From Streptomyces albus subsp. albus (GTDB lineage Bacteria > Actinomycetota > Actinomycetes > Streptomycetales > Streptomycetaceae), in NCBI RefSeq assembly GCF_000725885.1, contig NZ_JODR01000017.1:181716-245715 (forward strand): a stretch of 64,000 nucleotides of DNA, written 5' to 3'. Positions 1 through 7,720 of this stretch are shown piece after piece (within the stretch, counting starts at the first letter, position 1; every line of letters begins with the position of its first letter). The notes under the pieces were generated by a model, which was not told where the DNA came from, searched no databases, and saw only the letters and a program-made list of their open reading frames with translations. Position numbers and translations under genes: made by a program.

Positions 1-11
1 GCATCGCCGCG

Positions 12-1292
12 ATGCGCCGCCGGCCCTGGATCGCCGGGCTCTTCCTGCTGCCCGCGCTGCTGATCCTGGGTGCGCTCGTCGTCTACCCGATCGTGTACTC
101 GCTCTACCGCAGCCTGATGAACGCCGACGGCTCCGGCTTCGTCGGCCTGGGCAACTTCAAGGAGGTCTTCACCGACGAGGGCACCCTCATCGCCTTCCGC
201 AACAATCTCGTGTGGGTCGTCGTCGCACCGGCCGTGTGCACCGCGCTCGGCCTGATCTTCGCGGTGCTGACCGAACGGGTGCGCTGGGGCACGGCGTTCA
301 AGCTGCTGGTCTTCATGCCGATGGCCATCTCCATGCTGGCGTCCGGCATCATCTTCCGCCTGGTCTACGAGCAGGACCCCGAGCGCGGTATGGCCAACGC
401 CCTGTGGACGACCGTGCACGACACGTTCGCCGACACCGCGCCGTGGCCCGACGCGCGGCCCCGCACCGACGCGCCGCTGACCGTCACCGAGGGCGGCGCC
501 TATCTGACCCGCGAGACCGTGGACGCCGCGAGCCCCGTCTCCCTCCCGCTGGTGGGCATCCCGCCGAAGGAGGCCGCCGGCGAGGCACTGGCGAAGAAGC
601 CAGCGAAGGCCGCCGGCGGGAAGGTCACCGGCACCGTCTGGCTGGACTTCGTCAAGGGCGGGCGCAGCGAGCACAACGTGATCGACCAGCAGGAGAAGGC
701 CCTCTCCGGGATCACGGTGGAGGCCGTCAAGGACGGCCGCAAGGTCGCCGAGGCCACCACCGCCGACGACGGCACCTTCACCCTCCCGGCCGCCGCCGAC
801 GGCGCCAAGCTGCGGCTGCCCGCCGCGAACTTCGCCCAGCCGTACAACGGCATCGACTGGCTGGGGCCCGCCCTGGTCACCCCGGCCATCATCGGCTCGT
901 ACGTGTGGATGTGGGCGGGCTTCGCGATGGTGCTGATCGCCGCCGGCCTGGCCGGTGTCCCCCGTGAGCTGCTGGAACAGGCCCGGGTGGACGGCTGCAA
1001 CGAGTGGAAGGTCTTCCGCAAGGTCACCGTGCCGCTGCTGGCGCCGGTGCTGGGTGTCGTCACCGTCACCCTGATGATCAACGTGCTGAAGATCTTCGAC
1101 CTCGTCTACGTCATCTCCCCCGGCGCCACCCAACGGGAGGCGAACGTGCTCGCCCTCCAGCTGTATCTGAAGTCCTTCGGCGGCAGCCCCGACCAGGGGG
1201 TCGGCAGCGCGATCGCGGTGATCCTGCTGCTGCTCGTCGTGCCGGTCATGATCCTCAACATCCGCCGTCTGCGCAGGGAGTCCCGCCGATGA
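12..1292 (+). CDS. Sugar ABC transporter permease with MalF-like extracytoplasmic insert
   Basis: Inner-membrane permease of a carbohydrate ABC importer (binding-protein-dependent transport family, MalF type). The first hydrophobic segment is at about residues 8-30, with others near 65-88 and 95-118. The EAA coupling loop is visible as ELLEQARVDGCNEWKVFRKV followed by VPLL. Residues about 125-285 form a soluble insert between the third and fourth membrane segments, the same place as the P2 loop of E. coli MalF. Its second half looks like a carboxypeptidase-regulatory/Ig-like fold (GITVEAVKDGRKVAEATT, then DGTFTLP). The ATG at 12 is the first visible start, but the frame is open to the window edge, so the N-terminus may extend upstream. 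It overlaps the next permease by ATGA. The binding protein and ATPase are not in the window. Substrate unknown. Confidence 0.9.
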   Translation: MRRRPWIAGLFLLPALLILGALVVYPIVYSLYRSLMNADGSGFVGLGNFKEVFTDEGTLIAFRNNLVWVVVAPAVCTALGLIFAVLTERVRWGTAFKLLVFMPMAISMLASGIIFRLVYEQDPERGMANALWTTVHDTFADTAPWPDARPRTDAPLTVTEGGAYLTRETVDAASPVSLPLVGIPPKEAAGEALAKKPAKAAGGKVTGTVWLDFVKGGRSEHNVIDQQEKALSGITVEAVKDGRKVAEATTADDGTFTLPAAADGAKLRLPAANFAQPYNGIDWLGPALVTPAIIGSYVWMWAGFAMVLIAAGLAGVPRELLEQARVDGCNEWKVFRKVTVPLLAPVLGVVTVTLMINVLKIFDLVYVISPGATQREANVLALQLYLKSFGGSPDQGVGSAIAVILLLLVVPVMILNIRRLRRESRR

Positions 1293-2236
1293 CCACGCTG
1301 ACCGCCAAGGGCGCCGCCTCCGAACCGGCGGCCCCGGCGCAGGAAACCGCACAGCCGAAGACCCCGCTCGGCAGCCGGCTGGCCGCACTGACCGGACACT
1401 GGGCGGTGCGCTTCGCACTCGTCGTCATCGGGCTGTTCTGGCTGCTGCCGACGGCCGGTCTGCTCAGTTCCTCGCTGCGCGACCCGGCGGAGATCTCCAT
1501 ATCCGGCTGGTGGAACATCTTCGACCTCAACGGCAGCTTCCCCTGGATCCTCGACAGGGACCAGCTGACCTGGTCGAACTACGACGCGCTGTTCGCCAAC
1601 GACCAGGTGATGGGGTCCTTGTGGACCACCGTGCTGATCACCGTGCCGGCCACCGTGCTCGTGGTGGTGATCGGCGCGCTCGCCGGCTACGCCTTCGCCT
1701 GGATGGACTTCCCCGGACGCGACTGGTGGTTCATGGTCGTCGTCGGACTGCTGGTGGTGCCCGTGCAGGTGGCGCTGGTGCCGGTCGCGAAGCTCTTCAA
1801 CACCCTCGGCATCTTCGAGACGACGGCCGGTGTCGTCCTCTTCCACACGGCGTTCGGTCTGCCGTTCGCCATCTTCCTGCTGCGGAACTTCTTCGCGGAG
1901 ATCCCCCGCGAACTGCTGGAGGCCGCACGGCTCGACGGTGCAGGTGAACTGCGGCTGTTCACCCGGGTGATCATGCCGCTGGGCGGGCCGGCCATCGCCT
2001 CGCTGGGCATCTTCCAGTTCCTGTGGGTGTGGAACGACATGCTCGTCGCGCTGATCTTCGCCGACTCCACCAATCCGCCGATCACCGTCGCCCTGCAGCA
2101 GCAGATGCGGCAGTTCGGCAACAACATCGACGTCCTGGCACCCGGCGCCTTCATCTCCATGCTGGTGCCGCTGGTGGTCTTCTTCGCCTTCCAGCGCCAG
2201 TTCGTCTCCGGCGTCATGGCCGGTGCCGTGAAGTGA
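1289..2236 (+). CDS. Sugar ABC transporter permease (MalG-like)
   Basis: Second permease subunit of the same importer, 315 aa, MalG type. The N-terminal ~45 residues are polar and Ala/Pro-rich, followed by six hydrophobic segments. The EAA loop ELLEAARLDGAGELRLFTRV is followed by IMPLGGPA, the conserved coupling-helix motif that docks on the ATPase. The start is the ATG at 1289, which overlaps the TGA of the upstream permease (ATGA) and has AGGGAG at 1274-1279. An in-frame extension upstream would lie wholly inside the first permease and is rejected. The two permeases must be translationally coupled. The 3' end runs 23 bp into the convergent GtrA-like gene. Confidence 0.93.
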   Translation: MTTLTAKGAASEPAAPAQETAQPKTPLGSRLAALTGHWAVRFALVVIGLFWLLPTAGLLSSSLRDPAEISISGWWNIFDLNGSFPWILDRDQLTWSNYDALFANDQVMGSLWTTVLITVPATVLVVVIGALAGYAFAWMDFPGRDWWFMVVVGLLVVPVQVALVPVAKLFNTLGIFETTAGVVLFHTAFGLPFAIFLLRNFFAEIPRELLEAARLDGAGELRLFTRVIMPLGGPAIASLGIFQFLWVWNDMLVALIFADSTNPPITVALQQQMRQFGNNIDVLAPGAFISMLVPLVVFFAFQRQFVSGVMAGAVK

Positions 2237-2789
2237 ACCGCGGCCCGGTGGCGGCCCCGTCCGGGGTGGCCACCGGGCCGGCTCCCGGCCTCTCCGTCCG
2301 CCCCCGTTCCGTACGTACCGCGTCCGGAACGGGGGCGGACGCGTGCGAGAACACCAGCGTCCGGGTCCCCCAGAACCGCACCGCCGTGCCCAGCAGCAGC
2401 CCGACCCCCGCCCCCGACACCACGTCGGCGAGGACCGAGGTCAGGCCCAGCACATGGCGGGAGAAGGCCAGACAGCCCAGCTGGACGGCCCCGCCTGCGG
2501 CGTTGACCAGCGTGAAGACGGCGAACCGCCGCCAGGCGCCCGCCGGGCGGCGCCCCCGCGCCCGGTAGGGGCCGAGAGCGTTGCCCACGTAGGCGACCGT
2601 CACCCCGGCGACGAACGAGCAGGCCTTCGCCGCCATCGCGTCCCAGCCGGCGGGGCCGCGCAGCAGCAGGAACCCGCCCAGGTCGGCGGCGCAGGCCAGC
2701 GCGCCGACCGACGCGAAACCGACCACCTCCGCCCACAGGGCCCTCCACCGCTCCTCCCCCGCCCGCCGGTGCCGGCCGCGGGGGCTCAC
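2214..2789 (-). CDS. GtrA-like membrane protein, putative polyprenyl-phosphate-sugar flippase
   Basis: A 191-aa protein with four hydrophobic segments between about residues 20 and 150 and the GtrA/DPMS family signature region (EVVGFASVGALACAADL, then NAAGGAVQLG and FWGTRTLVFS). Family members help move lipid-linked sugars across the membrane. The mycobacterial relative Rv3789 sits next to dprE1 and has been linked to decaprenyl-phosphoryl-arabinose use. The start chosen is the GTG at 2787-2789, which overlaps the TGA of the UbiA-like gene (GTGA). The last ~40 residues are a polar tail encoded across two strong hairpins and into the end of the convergent permease gene. The DPA-related role is inferred from family and neighbours. 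Confidence 0.82.
   Translation of the reverse strand: MSPRGRHRRAGEERWRALWAEVVGFASVGALACAADLGGFLLLRGPAGWDAMAAKACSFVAGVTVAYVGNALGPYRARGRRPAGAWRRFAVFTLVNAAGGAVQLGCLAFSRHVLGLTSVLADVVSGAGVGLLLGTAVRFWGTRTLVFSHASAPVPDAVRTERGRTERPGAGPVATPDGAATGPRFTSRHRP
2241..2280. terminator. Hairpin terminator 1 after the permease operon
   Basis: A perfect 12-bp inverted repeat (arms 2241-2252 and 2269-2280) with a smaller palindrome in its loop begins 5 bp after the permease stop codon. It could stop transcription from either side. It lies inside the 3' coding end of the convergent GtrA-like gene. Confidence 0.7.
2295..2341. terminator. Hairpin terminator 2, 16-bp perfect stem
   Basis: A perfect 16-bp inverted repeat (arms 2295-2310 and 2326-2341, 15-nt loop) follows the first hairpin directly. 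There is no T-run, which is normal for Streptomyces terminators. It too is inside the coding region of the GtrA-like gene on the other strand. Confidence 0.7.
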
Positions 2790-3862
2790 GGTGCGGTGAG
2801 GGAGAGGGTGTAGAGGACGCACCAGCAGACCGCGGTGACGGCCAGGGGGCGGTCGCGCAGCACGACGTCCTCCGGCGAGCCGGCCGCGCCCCGGTCCACG
2901 AACACGGCGTACCGCAGCACGGCCAGGATCAGCGGCACCATCGACAACTGCCGCCACAGGGAGCCGGGCCCGGCGCCGTCGGTGCCCAGCGCCCAAAGGC
3001 AGTAGGCGAGGACGGCGACACCCGCGGCGAGCTGCCACACGAAGCGGAGGTAGCCGACCGAGTAGTCCCGCAGCAGGGCCCGGGTACCGCCCTCCCCCTC
3101 CCCCATGAGGACCGCCTCGGAGTAGCGCTTGCCCGCCACCATGAACAGGGCGCCGAACCCGGCGGTGATCAGGAACCAGCGGGAGAGGGGGATGCCGAGC
3201 GCGAGACCGCCCGCCATGGCCCGCATCACGAACCCGGCGGTCACCACGGCCAGATCGACGACGAGGACCCGCTTGAGCAGCAGGCAGTAGGCGATCTGCA
3301 TGACGACGTAGCCGGCCAGCACCGCGGCGGTAGCGGCGTTGCACAGCAGGGCGCCCAGGGCGGTCGCCGTCAGGGCGAGGAGCGCGCCGAGCCCGTAGGC
3401 GAGGGGAACGGGGACGGTGCCGGCCGCGACGGGGCGGCGGCACTTGTCGGGGTGGGCGCGGTCGGCTTCCACGTCGCGGGCGTCGTTGAGCAGGTAGACG
3501 GCGGACGCGGCCGTGGTGAACAGCACGAAGACGAGGGCGAGTCGCAGTGCGGTGCCCGCCGAGCCGAGCTGTCCGGCGGCGGCGGGAGCGGCGACCACGA
3601 GCAGGTTCTTGGTCCACTGCCGGGGCCGCACGGTGCGCAGCAGCCCGCCGGCGAGGGTGCCGCCGATGCCGCCGCCCTCACGGGTGGCGGGCTCGCGGAC
3701 GGCCGCTTCACGCATGGCCGGCTCGCGGACGGCCGACCCGCGAGTGGCCGCTTCACGGGTGGCCGGCTCGCGGGTGGCCGGACCACCGGTCGCGGGCTCG
3801 TGGGGGGCGGGGGCGGAAGGGTCCCGCCGGGGTGTTCCGGTCAGGGTGAAGCGTTCACTCAT
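2786..3862 (-). CDS. UbiA-family decaprenyl-phosphate phosphoribosyltransferase-like protein
   Basis: Integral membrane prenyltransferase of the UbiA superfamily, 358 aa. The NDxxDxxxD metal/pyrophosphate motif is at residues 126-134 (NDARDVEAD), preceded by VRPRQWTKN near residue 79. This subfamily (M. tuberculosis Rv3806c) joins PRPP to a polyprenyl phosphate, the first committed step to decaprenyl-phosphoryl-arabinose. Residues 22-62 are an unusual N-terminal tail of eight 5-residue repeats (REPAT/REAAT type), absent from the usual enzyme. The gene is 1 nt from the PAP2 gene upstream and overlaps the GtrA-like gene downstream. Neighbouring DprE1/DprE2 homologues support the assignment. The exact lipid acceptor is not visible from sequence. 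Confidence 0.88.
   Translation of the reverse strand: MSERFTLTGTPRRDPSAPAPHEPATGGPATREPATREAATRGSAVREPAMREAAVREPATREGGGIGGTLAGGLLRTVRPRQWTKNLLVVAAPAAAGQLGSAGTALRLALVFVLFTTAASAVYLLNDARDVEADRAHPDKCRRPVAAGTVPVPLAYGLGALLALTATALGALLCNAATAAVLAGYVVMQIAYCLLLKRVLVVDLAVVTAGFVMRAMAGGLALGIPLSRWFLITAGFGALFMVAGKRYSEAVLMGEGEGGTRALLRDYSVGYLRFVWQLAAGVAVLAYCLWALGTDGAGPGSLWRQLSMVPLILAVLRYAVFVDRGAAGSPEDVVLRDRPLAVTAVCWCVLYTLSLTAP
3677..3799. repeat. Degenerate 15-bp coding tandem repeat
   Basis: About eight copies of a 15-bp unit in the 5' end of the UbiA-like gene encode the pentapeptide series REPAT/REAAT/RGSAV/REPAM. The unit length is a multiple of three, so changes in copy number keep the frame. Confidence 0.85.
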
Positions 3863-3863
3863 C

Positions 3864-4490
3864 TCAGGGTCCCCGTTCGGTGCCGAGCCGTACGGTCAGC
3901 GCGCCCAGGGCGGCTCCCGCCACCACGTCGGACGGGTAGTGGACGCCGGCGACCAGCCGTGAGACGCACATGAGGGCGGCCAGTACGCCCAGCGGGACGG
4001 CCAGCGGGATGCCCGGCCCGGTGCCGGTGCGGCCCCGGTGGCTCAGGGTGCCGAGGGCGAGCGCGGCGGCTCCCGCCGAGGCGGCGTGCGAGCTGGGGAA
4101 GGAGTGCCGGCCGGCGGTGCGCACGAGCGGGGCACGGCCGGCCAATTCGGGGCGCGGGCGGCGCACGACCCGTTTGAGCCCCATGCTGGCCAGGTGCGCG
4201 GTGGCGACCAGTGCCGTGCCCCGCAGCCAGCGGTCGCGCTGGGCGCGGTCGGTGGCGGCGCCGGCGAGTCCGGCGGCGAGCCAGACGGCGGCATGTTCGC
4301 CGCACCAGGACAGGGTGCGGGCCGCGCCGGCCACCCGGGCGTCGGCCGCGCAGCCGGTCAGGGCGGACAGCAGCCGCCGCTCCCACCGGTCCCATCGTCG
4401 TGCCGTCGCCGTTGTCGCTGCCACGCCGTGACTGTCCCGCGCGCGCACGGTCGGTCCGGTGACCATACGATCCGACACTCGGTCTTTCAC
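3864..4490 (-). CDS. PAP2-family phosphatase, putative decaprenyl-phosphoryl-5-phosphoribose phosphatase
   Basis: A 208-aa membrane phosphatase with all three PAP2 motifs: KRVVRRPRP (106-114), PSSHAASA (132-139; family form PSGH, histidine present) and SRLVAGVHYPSD (177-188). In mycobacteria the PAP2 protein beside UbiA (Rv3807c) is assigned to dephosphorylating decaprenyl-phosphoryl-5-phosphoribose before DprE1/DprE2 act. The gene order here (PAP2 then UbiA, 1-nt gap) matches. The start is taken as the GTG at 4490. An in-frame ATG at 4464-4466 is an alternative and both have weak ribosome-binding sites. It diverges from the dprE1-like gene across 65 bp, which must hold both promoters. Confidence 0.87.
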   Translation of the reverse strand: MKDRVSDRMVTGPTVRARDSHGVAATTATARRWDRWERRLLSALTGCAADARVAGAARTLSWCGEHAAVWLAAGLAGAATDRAQRDRWLRGTALVATAHLASMGLKRVVRRPRPELAGRAPLVRTAGRHSFPSSHAASAGAAALALGTLSHRGRTGTGPGIPLAVPLGVLAALMCVSRLVAGVHYPSDVVAGAALGALTVRLGTERGP

Positions 4491-4555
4491 TCTTTCAGCA
4501 CACGGACGGCGCAGCCTCCCGGCCCGGCAGGTGTGCGGCGCCTACCGTCTCGTCC

Positions 4556-6040
4556 ATGTCTGCGTCGTCCGCTTCGTCTGTTTCATCCGCTCCGTACGTC
4601 CGGCGGAAGGGGACGGTGGGGCCCGCCCGGCCCGCACCCTGCGGCCCGCCCGCCACCGGTGCGCTGCCGCATCCGGCGGGCCCGCGGCTGCTGACCGGCT
4701 GGGGCCGTACCGCGCCGACCGGGGCCCGCGTGCTGCGGCCCCGCACCCGGGACGAGGCCGTGGCGGCGCTGCGCTCCTGCGGGGCGCGGGGCGGTATCGC
4801 GCGCGGGCTGGGCCGGTCGTACGGGGACGCCGCCCAGAACGCGGGCGGCACCGTGCTGGACACCACCGCGCTGGACCGGGTGCTGGCCCTCGACGCGGTG
4901 ACCGGCACGGTGACCTGCGAGGCGGGGGTGAGCCTGCACCGGCTGATGACGGTGCTGCTGCCGCTGGGCTGGTTCGTGCCCGTCACCCCCGGGACCCGCT
5001 ATGTGACGGTCGGCGGGGCGATCGGGGCGGACATCCACGGCAAGAACCACCACATCTCGGGCTCCTTCACCCGCCATGTGCGCTCCATGGATCTGCTGAC
5101 GGCCGACGGGCAGGTGCGAACCCTGACGCCGGGCAGCGAGCTGTTCGACGCGACGTGCGGCGGCATGGGCCTGACCGGGCTGGTGCTGAGCGCCACGTTC
5201 GACCTGCTGCCGGTGGAGACATCCGTGATGAGCGTCGACACCGAACGGCTGCCCGACCTGGACACGCTGCTGGCCACCCTGACCGCCACCGACCACCGGT
5301 ACCGCTACTCGGTGGCGTGGATCGACCTGCTGGCGCGCGGCACGGCCGCCGGCCGCGCCGTCCTCACCCGGGGCGACCACGCGCCCCTGTCCGCGCTGGA
5401 GGGCGCCTCCGGACGGCTGGCGCGCGCGGCGCGGCGCGAGCCGCTGGCGTTCCGGCCCGGACGGCTGCCGCCCCCGCCGCGCACCGTCCCCGACGGGCTG
5501 CTGCGGGCCGGCACGGTCGGCGCCTTCAACAAGTTCTGGTACCACAAGGCGCCGCTCCGCCGCCGCGGCGAACTCCAGCGGCTGGCCTCCTTCTTCCACC
5601 CGCTGGACGGGCTGCCGCACTGGAACCGGATCTACGGCGGCACCGGTTTCGTGCAGTGGCAGTGCGTCGTCCCGCACGAGGCCGACGACGCGCTGCGCCG
5701 CGTGGTGCGGCTGCTGTCGCGCCGCTCGTGCCCGTCCTTCCTCGCCGTCCTCAAACGCTTCGGCGCCGCAGGACCCGGCTGGCTGTCCTTCCCCACCGAG
5801 GGCTGGACGCTGGCGCTGGACATCCCCGCCGGGCTGCCCGGCCTGGACGGCTTCCTCGACCGGCTGGACGAGGAGATCGCCGCGGCCGGCGGGCGGCTCT
5901 ACCTGGCCAAGGACGCACGGATGCGGCCGGAGCTGCTGACGGCGATGTACCCGCGCCTGGACGACTTCCGGGCGCTGCGCGCCGAGGTGGACCCGCGCGG
6001 CCTGTTCACCTCCGACCTGGCCCGCCGCCTCGCCCTCTAG
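4556..6040 (+). CDS. dprE1: DprE1-like decaprenylphosphoryl-ribose 2'-oxidase (FAD)
   Basis: FAD-dependent oxidase subunit that would convert polyprenyl-phosphoryl-ribose to the 2'-keto intermediate, 494 aa. The FAD-binding PP-loop (GLGRSYGDAAQNAGG) and GGAIGADIHGKNHH match M. tuberculosis DprE1 closely, as do SGSFTRHVRSMDLLTADG and the C-terminal AKDAR (Lys452, equivalent to the catalytic Lys418) and AMYPR. The residue equivalent to Cys387 of the tuberculosis enzyme, the site of covalent benzothiazinone attack, is Ala420 here (GWTLALDIP against GWNICVDFP). Residues 1-~45 are a low-complexity leader. The dprE2-like gene follows 26 bp downstream. The symbol reflects family identity; substrate is inferred. 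Confidence 0.9.
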   Translation: MSASSASSVSSAPYVRRKGTVGPARPAPCGPPATGALPHPAGPRLLTGWGRTAPTGARVLRPRTRDEAVAALRSCGARGGIARGLGRSYGDAAQNAGGTVLDTTALDRVLALDAVTGTVTCEAGVSLHRLMTVLLPLGWFVPVTPGTRYVTVGGAIGADIHGKNHHISGSFTRHVRSMDLLTADGQVRTLTPGSELFDATCGGMGLTGLVLSATFDLLPVETSVMSVDTERLPDLDTLLATLTATDHRYRYSVAWIDLLARGTAAGRAVLTRGDHAPLSALEGASGRLARAARREPLAFRPGRLPPPPRTVPDGLLRAGTVGAFNKFWYHKAPLRRRGELQRLASFFHPLDGLPHWNRIYGGTGFVQWQCVVPHEADDALRRVVRLLSRRSCPSFLAVLKRFGAAGPGWLSFPTEGWTLALDIPAGLPGLDGFLDRLDEEIAAAGGRLYLAKDARMRPELLTAMYPRLDDFRALRAEVDPRGLFTSDLARRLAL

Positions 6041-6066
6041 CCCGCACCCACCCTTGAGGAGCACCC

Positions 6067-6840
6067 GTGAAGGACGCCTTCGGATCCCCGCAGTCGCTGC
6101 TCGTACTGGGCGGCACCTCTGACATCGCACTGGCCACCGTCCGCCGCTTCCTGGCGCGGCGCACCCGCACGGTGTGGCTGGCCGGGCGGCCCGGTCCACG
6201 GCTGGACGAGGCGGCTGCGACCCTCCGCAGGGAGGCGACGGCGCACGGCGCGCAGGTGACGGTCCGCACGGTGGCGTTCGACGCGCTGGCCTGCGAGTCG
6301 CACGAGGAGGTGCTGGGGAAGGTCTTCGCCGAGGGTGACATCGACGTGGTGCTGCTCGCCTTCGGGGTGCTGGGCGACCAGCGGGCCGACGAGCAGGACC
6401 CGACGGCCGCCGTCCGCGTCGTACGGACCAACTACGTCGGCGCCGTCTCGGCCGGACTGGTGTGCGCACGGGCACTGCGCACCCAGGGACACGGATCGCT
6501 GGTGGTGCTCTCCTCGGTGGCGGGCGTACGGGCCCGCCGCGCCAATTTCCTCTACGGCTCCAGCAAGGCGGGCCTGGACGCCTTCGCACAGGGACTGTCC
6601 GACGCGCTGCACGGCACGGGCGCGCACGTCCTGGTGGTGCGGCCCGGGTTCGTGCACACCCGGATGACCGCGGGGCTGCCGGCCGCGCCGCTGGCCACCA
6701 CGCCGGGCGCGGTGGCGGACGCCGTCGTCCAGGGGGTACGGCGCCGGGCGGGCACGGTATGGGTACCCGGCGCCCTGGGCCCCCTGATGAGCCTGCTCCG
6801 CCTGCTGCCCCGCCCACTGTTCCGCCGCCTGCCGGGGTGA
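6067..6840 (+). CDS. dprE2: DprE2-like decaprenylphosphoryl-2-keto-ribose reductase (SDR)
   Basis: Short-chain dehydrogenase, 257 aa, forming with the preceding oxidase the two-subunit epimerase that yields decaprenyl-phosphoryl-arabinose. The nucleotide loop is GGTSDIA (15-21), the NYVG motif follows, and the catalytic YGSSK has Tyr163 and Lys167. A Ser in LSSVAG completes the triad. The GTG start at 6067 has GAGGA 6-7 nt upstream. It is co-transcribed with dprE1. The C-terminal hydrophobic stretch (GALGPLMSLLRLLPRPLF) resembles the membrane-anchoring end of the mycobacterial protein. Function rests on family match and operon pairing. Confidence 0.9.
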   Translation: MKDAFGSPQSLLVLGGTSDIALATVRRFLARRTRTVWLAGRPGPRLDEAAATLRREATAHGAQVTVRTVAFDALACESHEEVLGKVFAEGDIDVVLLAFGVLGDQRADEQDPTAAVRVVRTNYVGAVSAGLVCARALRTQGHGSLVVLSSVAGVRARRANFLYGSSKAGLDAFAQGLSDALHGTGAHVLVVRPGFVHTRMTAGLPAAPLATTPGAVADAVVQGVRRRAGTVWVPGALGPLMSLLRLLPRPLFRRLPG

Positions 6841-6907
6841 GGGCCACGCGGCGTGCGGCCCTTTCCCCTTCTTACGTGCCCACGTGGTCGCGGACAGAAT
6901 GCTCGGC

Positions 6908-7720
6908 ATGTCCCCAGAACTCGCACCCGAGGTAATGGCCTTCTACGCGTCCACGGTGGACGAAAGCCGGCGTCTGTCCTCTTCGGCGGACGGGCGGCTG
7001 GAAATGCTGCGCACTCAGGAACTGCTGCGTCGCCACCTGCCACCGGCCCCGGCACGCGTCCTCGACATCGGCGGGGGCCCCGGTGCCCATGCGCGGTGGC
7101 TCGTCAAGGACGGTTACGCGGTTCATCTCGTGGACCCGGTACCCAGGCATGTCAAGGCCGCGAGTCACATCGCGACCAGTGCCGAGATCGGTGACGCACG
7201 GGATCTCCAGGAGCCCGACGCCGCCTACGACGTGGTCCTCATGCTGGGCCCGCTCTACCACCTGATCGAACGGAAGGACCGGGAGCGGGCACTCGCCGAG
7301 GCGTACCGGGTCGTTCGCCCCGGCGGACTGCTGGCTGCCGCCGGCATCAACCGGTATGCCTCACTGTTCGAACACACCGCGTTCGCCCACCTCCACAAGG
7401 ACGGCGTGCGGAAGAGCATCGAGAACATCCTGGCCGGTCGCGTCCACGACGGGAAGGAGAGCTTCACAGCGGCGTACTTCCACAGTGGTGGCGAACTGCG
7501 CGACGAGGTCGCCGGCGCCGGCTTCGAGGACGCCGAGGTGTTCGGGATCGAAGGTCCGACGTGGGCGATGCTCAAGGCGACCGAGCAGTACTCCGGGGAG
7601 TCGCTGGTCGGATCAGGGCTGTTCGAATCGGCTCTGGCAGCGGCACGAATGGCCGAACCCTACCCGGAGCTGCTGGCCGCCAGTTCGCACCTGCTCGCCG
7701 TCGGCCGCCGCCCCCTGTGA
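6908..7720 (+). CDS. SAM-dependent methyltransferase, class I
   Basis: A 270-aa Rossmann-type methyltransferase. SAM-binding motif I is VLDIGGGPGAHARWL, the acidic residue after the second strand is in VHLVDP, and motif IV is in YDVVLMLGPLYHL. An EAYRVVRPGGLLAAAG post-motif follows. Substrate unknown. The position beside envelope genes is suggestive, but small free-standing methyltransferases of this type are common in Streptomyces and often face small molecules. The start is set at the ATG at 6908 because MSPELAPEV begins the conserved region; the ATG at 6899 and GTG at 6884 are in frame. A short 7-bp hairpin follows the stop. Confidence 0.8.
   Translation: MSPELAPEVMAFYASTVDESRRLSSSADGRLEMLRTQELLRRHLPPAPARVLDIGGGPGAHARWLVKDGYAVHLVDPVPRHVKAASHIATSAEIGDARDLQEPDAAYDVVLMLGPLYHLIERKDRERALAEAYRVVRPGGLLAAAGINRYASLFEHTAFAHLHKDGVRKSIENILAGRVHDGKESFTAAYFHSGGELRDEVAGAGFEDAEVFGIEGPTWAMLKATEQYSGESLVGSGLFESALAAARMAEPYPELLAASSHLLAVGRRPL

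Noticed and set aside
1004..1288. Upstream extension of the second permease to 1004
   Set aside because: It lies inside the first permease in another frame, is Arg/Ala-rich and has no homology. The ATG at 1289 with ATGA overlap and a ribosome-binding site is clearly better.
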